From an uncultured Clostridia bacterium (GTDB taxonomy: Bacteria; Bacillota; Clostridia; Oscillospirales; Acutalibacteraceae), in the NCBI GenBank assembly GCA_937898625.1, contig CALEJF010000004.1, forward strand, positions 1 through 43,212: a stretch of 43,212 nucleotides of DNA, written 5' to 3'. Positions 43,203 through 43,212 of this stretch are shown piece after piece. The notes beneath the pieces were generated by a model. That model saw only the letters and a list, made by a program, of their open reading frames with translations. It made no database searches and was not told the origin of the DNA. Every line of letters starts with the position of its first letter. The stretch's first letter is position 1. The translations under genes and the position numbers were made by a program.

Positions 43203-43212
43203 AAATATAACA

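Noticed and set aside
1..43212. CRISPR array
   Set aside because: No series of regularly spaced short direct repeats was found, and no cas gene.

Overview
The window is AT-rich DNA from a low-GC Gram-positive, most likely a gut-type member of the Clostridia (Oscillospirales or Ruminococcus-like). This rests on strong AGGAGG-type ribosome sites, low-GC codon use, a sporulation sigma-G fragment, a TnpV-type transposon protein and LytTR regulators. I could run no searches, so the taxonomic call is an inference.

Region 1 (1-11.8 kb) is a nonribosomal peptide locus. A very large NRPS gene runs leftward off the window edge with order C-A-PCP-E-C-A-PCP-C-A(partial). The first two adenylation pockets read as Ser and Gly, so the visible product is probably acyl-D-Ser-Gly-X. 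Divergent from it are an aspartate 1-decarboxylase (panD), a fatty-acyl-type AMP ligase and a stand-alone carrier protein. These could supply beta-alanine (for pantetheine or as a monomer) and an acyl starter unit.

Region 2 (11.8-22.3 kb) is mostly housekeeping. It holds tRNA-Trp with a duplicated 3' end, an NhaC-type antiporter, a ferredoxin/ASKHA activase with an EamA exporter, an FkbM methyltransferase with two HAD phosphatases, PduL, a membrane protein and GlmS.

Region 3 (22.3-25.9 kb) is decayed or rearranged. It holds a small membrane gene between inverted REP-like repeats, a sigma-G N-terminus joined to an unrelated ORF, a LytTR regulator and a truncated LytTR paralogue.

Region 4 (25.9-43.2 kb) is a defence and recombination island. 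It contains a complete QatABCD anti-phage operon, a TnpV remnant, a TIR protein paired with a small membrane protein, and a 3.4-kb segment bounded by perfect 27-bp inverted repeats beside an intact tyrosine recombinase. Next come a nucleoside-phosphorylase-like protein paired with a large P-loop NTPase, and a second recombinase that is a pseudogene. The inverted repeats carry the ribosome sites of the two genes that read inward from the segment ends, a NDT/TIR-like gene and a pyruvyltransferase-glycosyltransferase operon. Inversion would therefore swap which gene set faces which flanking DNA. I read this as a recombinase-controlled switch coupling a putative immune effector to surface-glycan genes. 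The two NTPase operons also share a diverged leader with a large palindrome. The switch and the phosphorylase-NTPase pair are the best candidates for an undescribed system.
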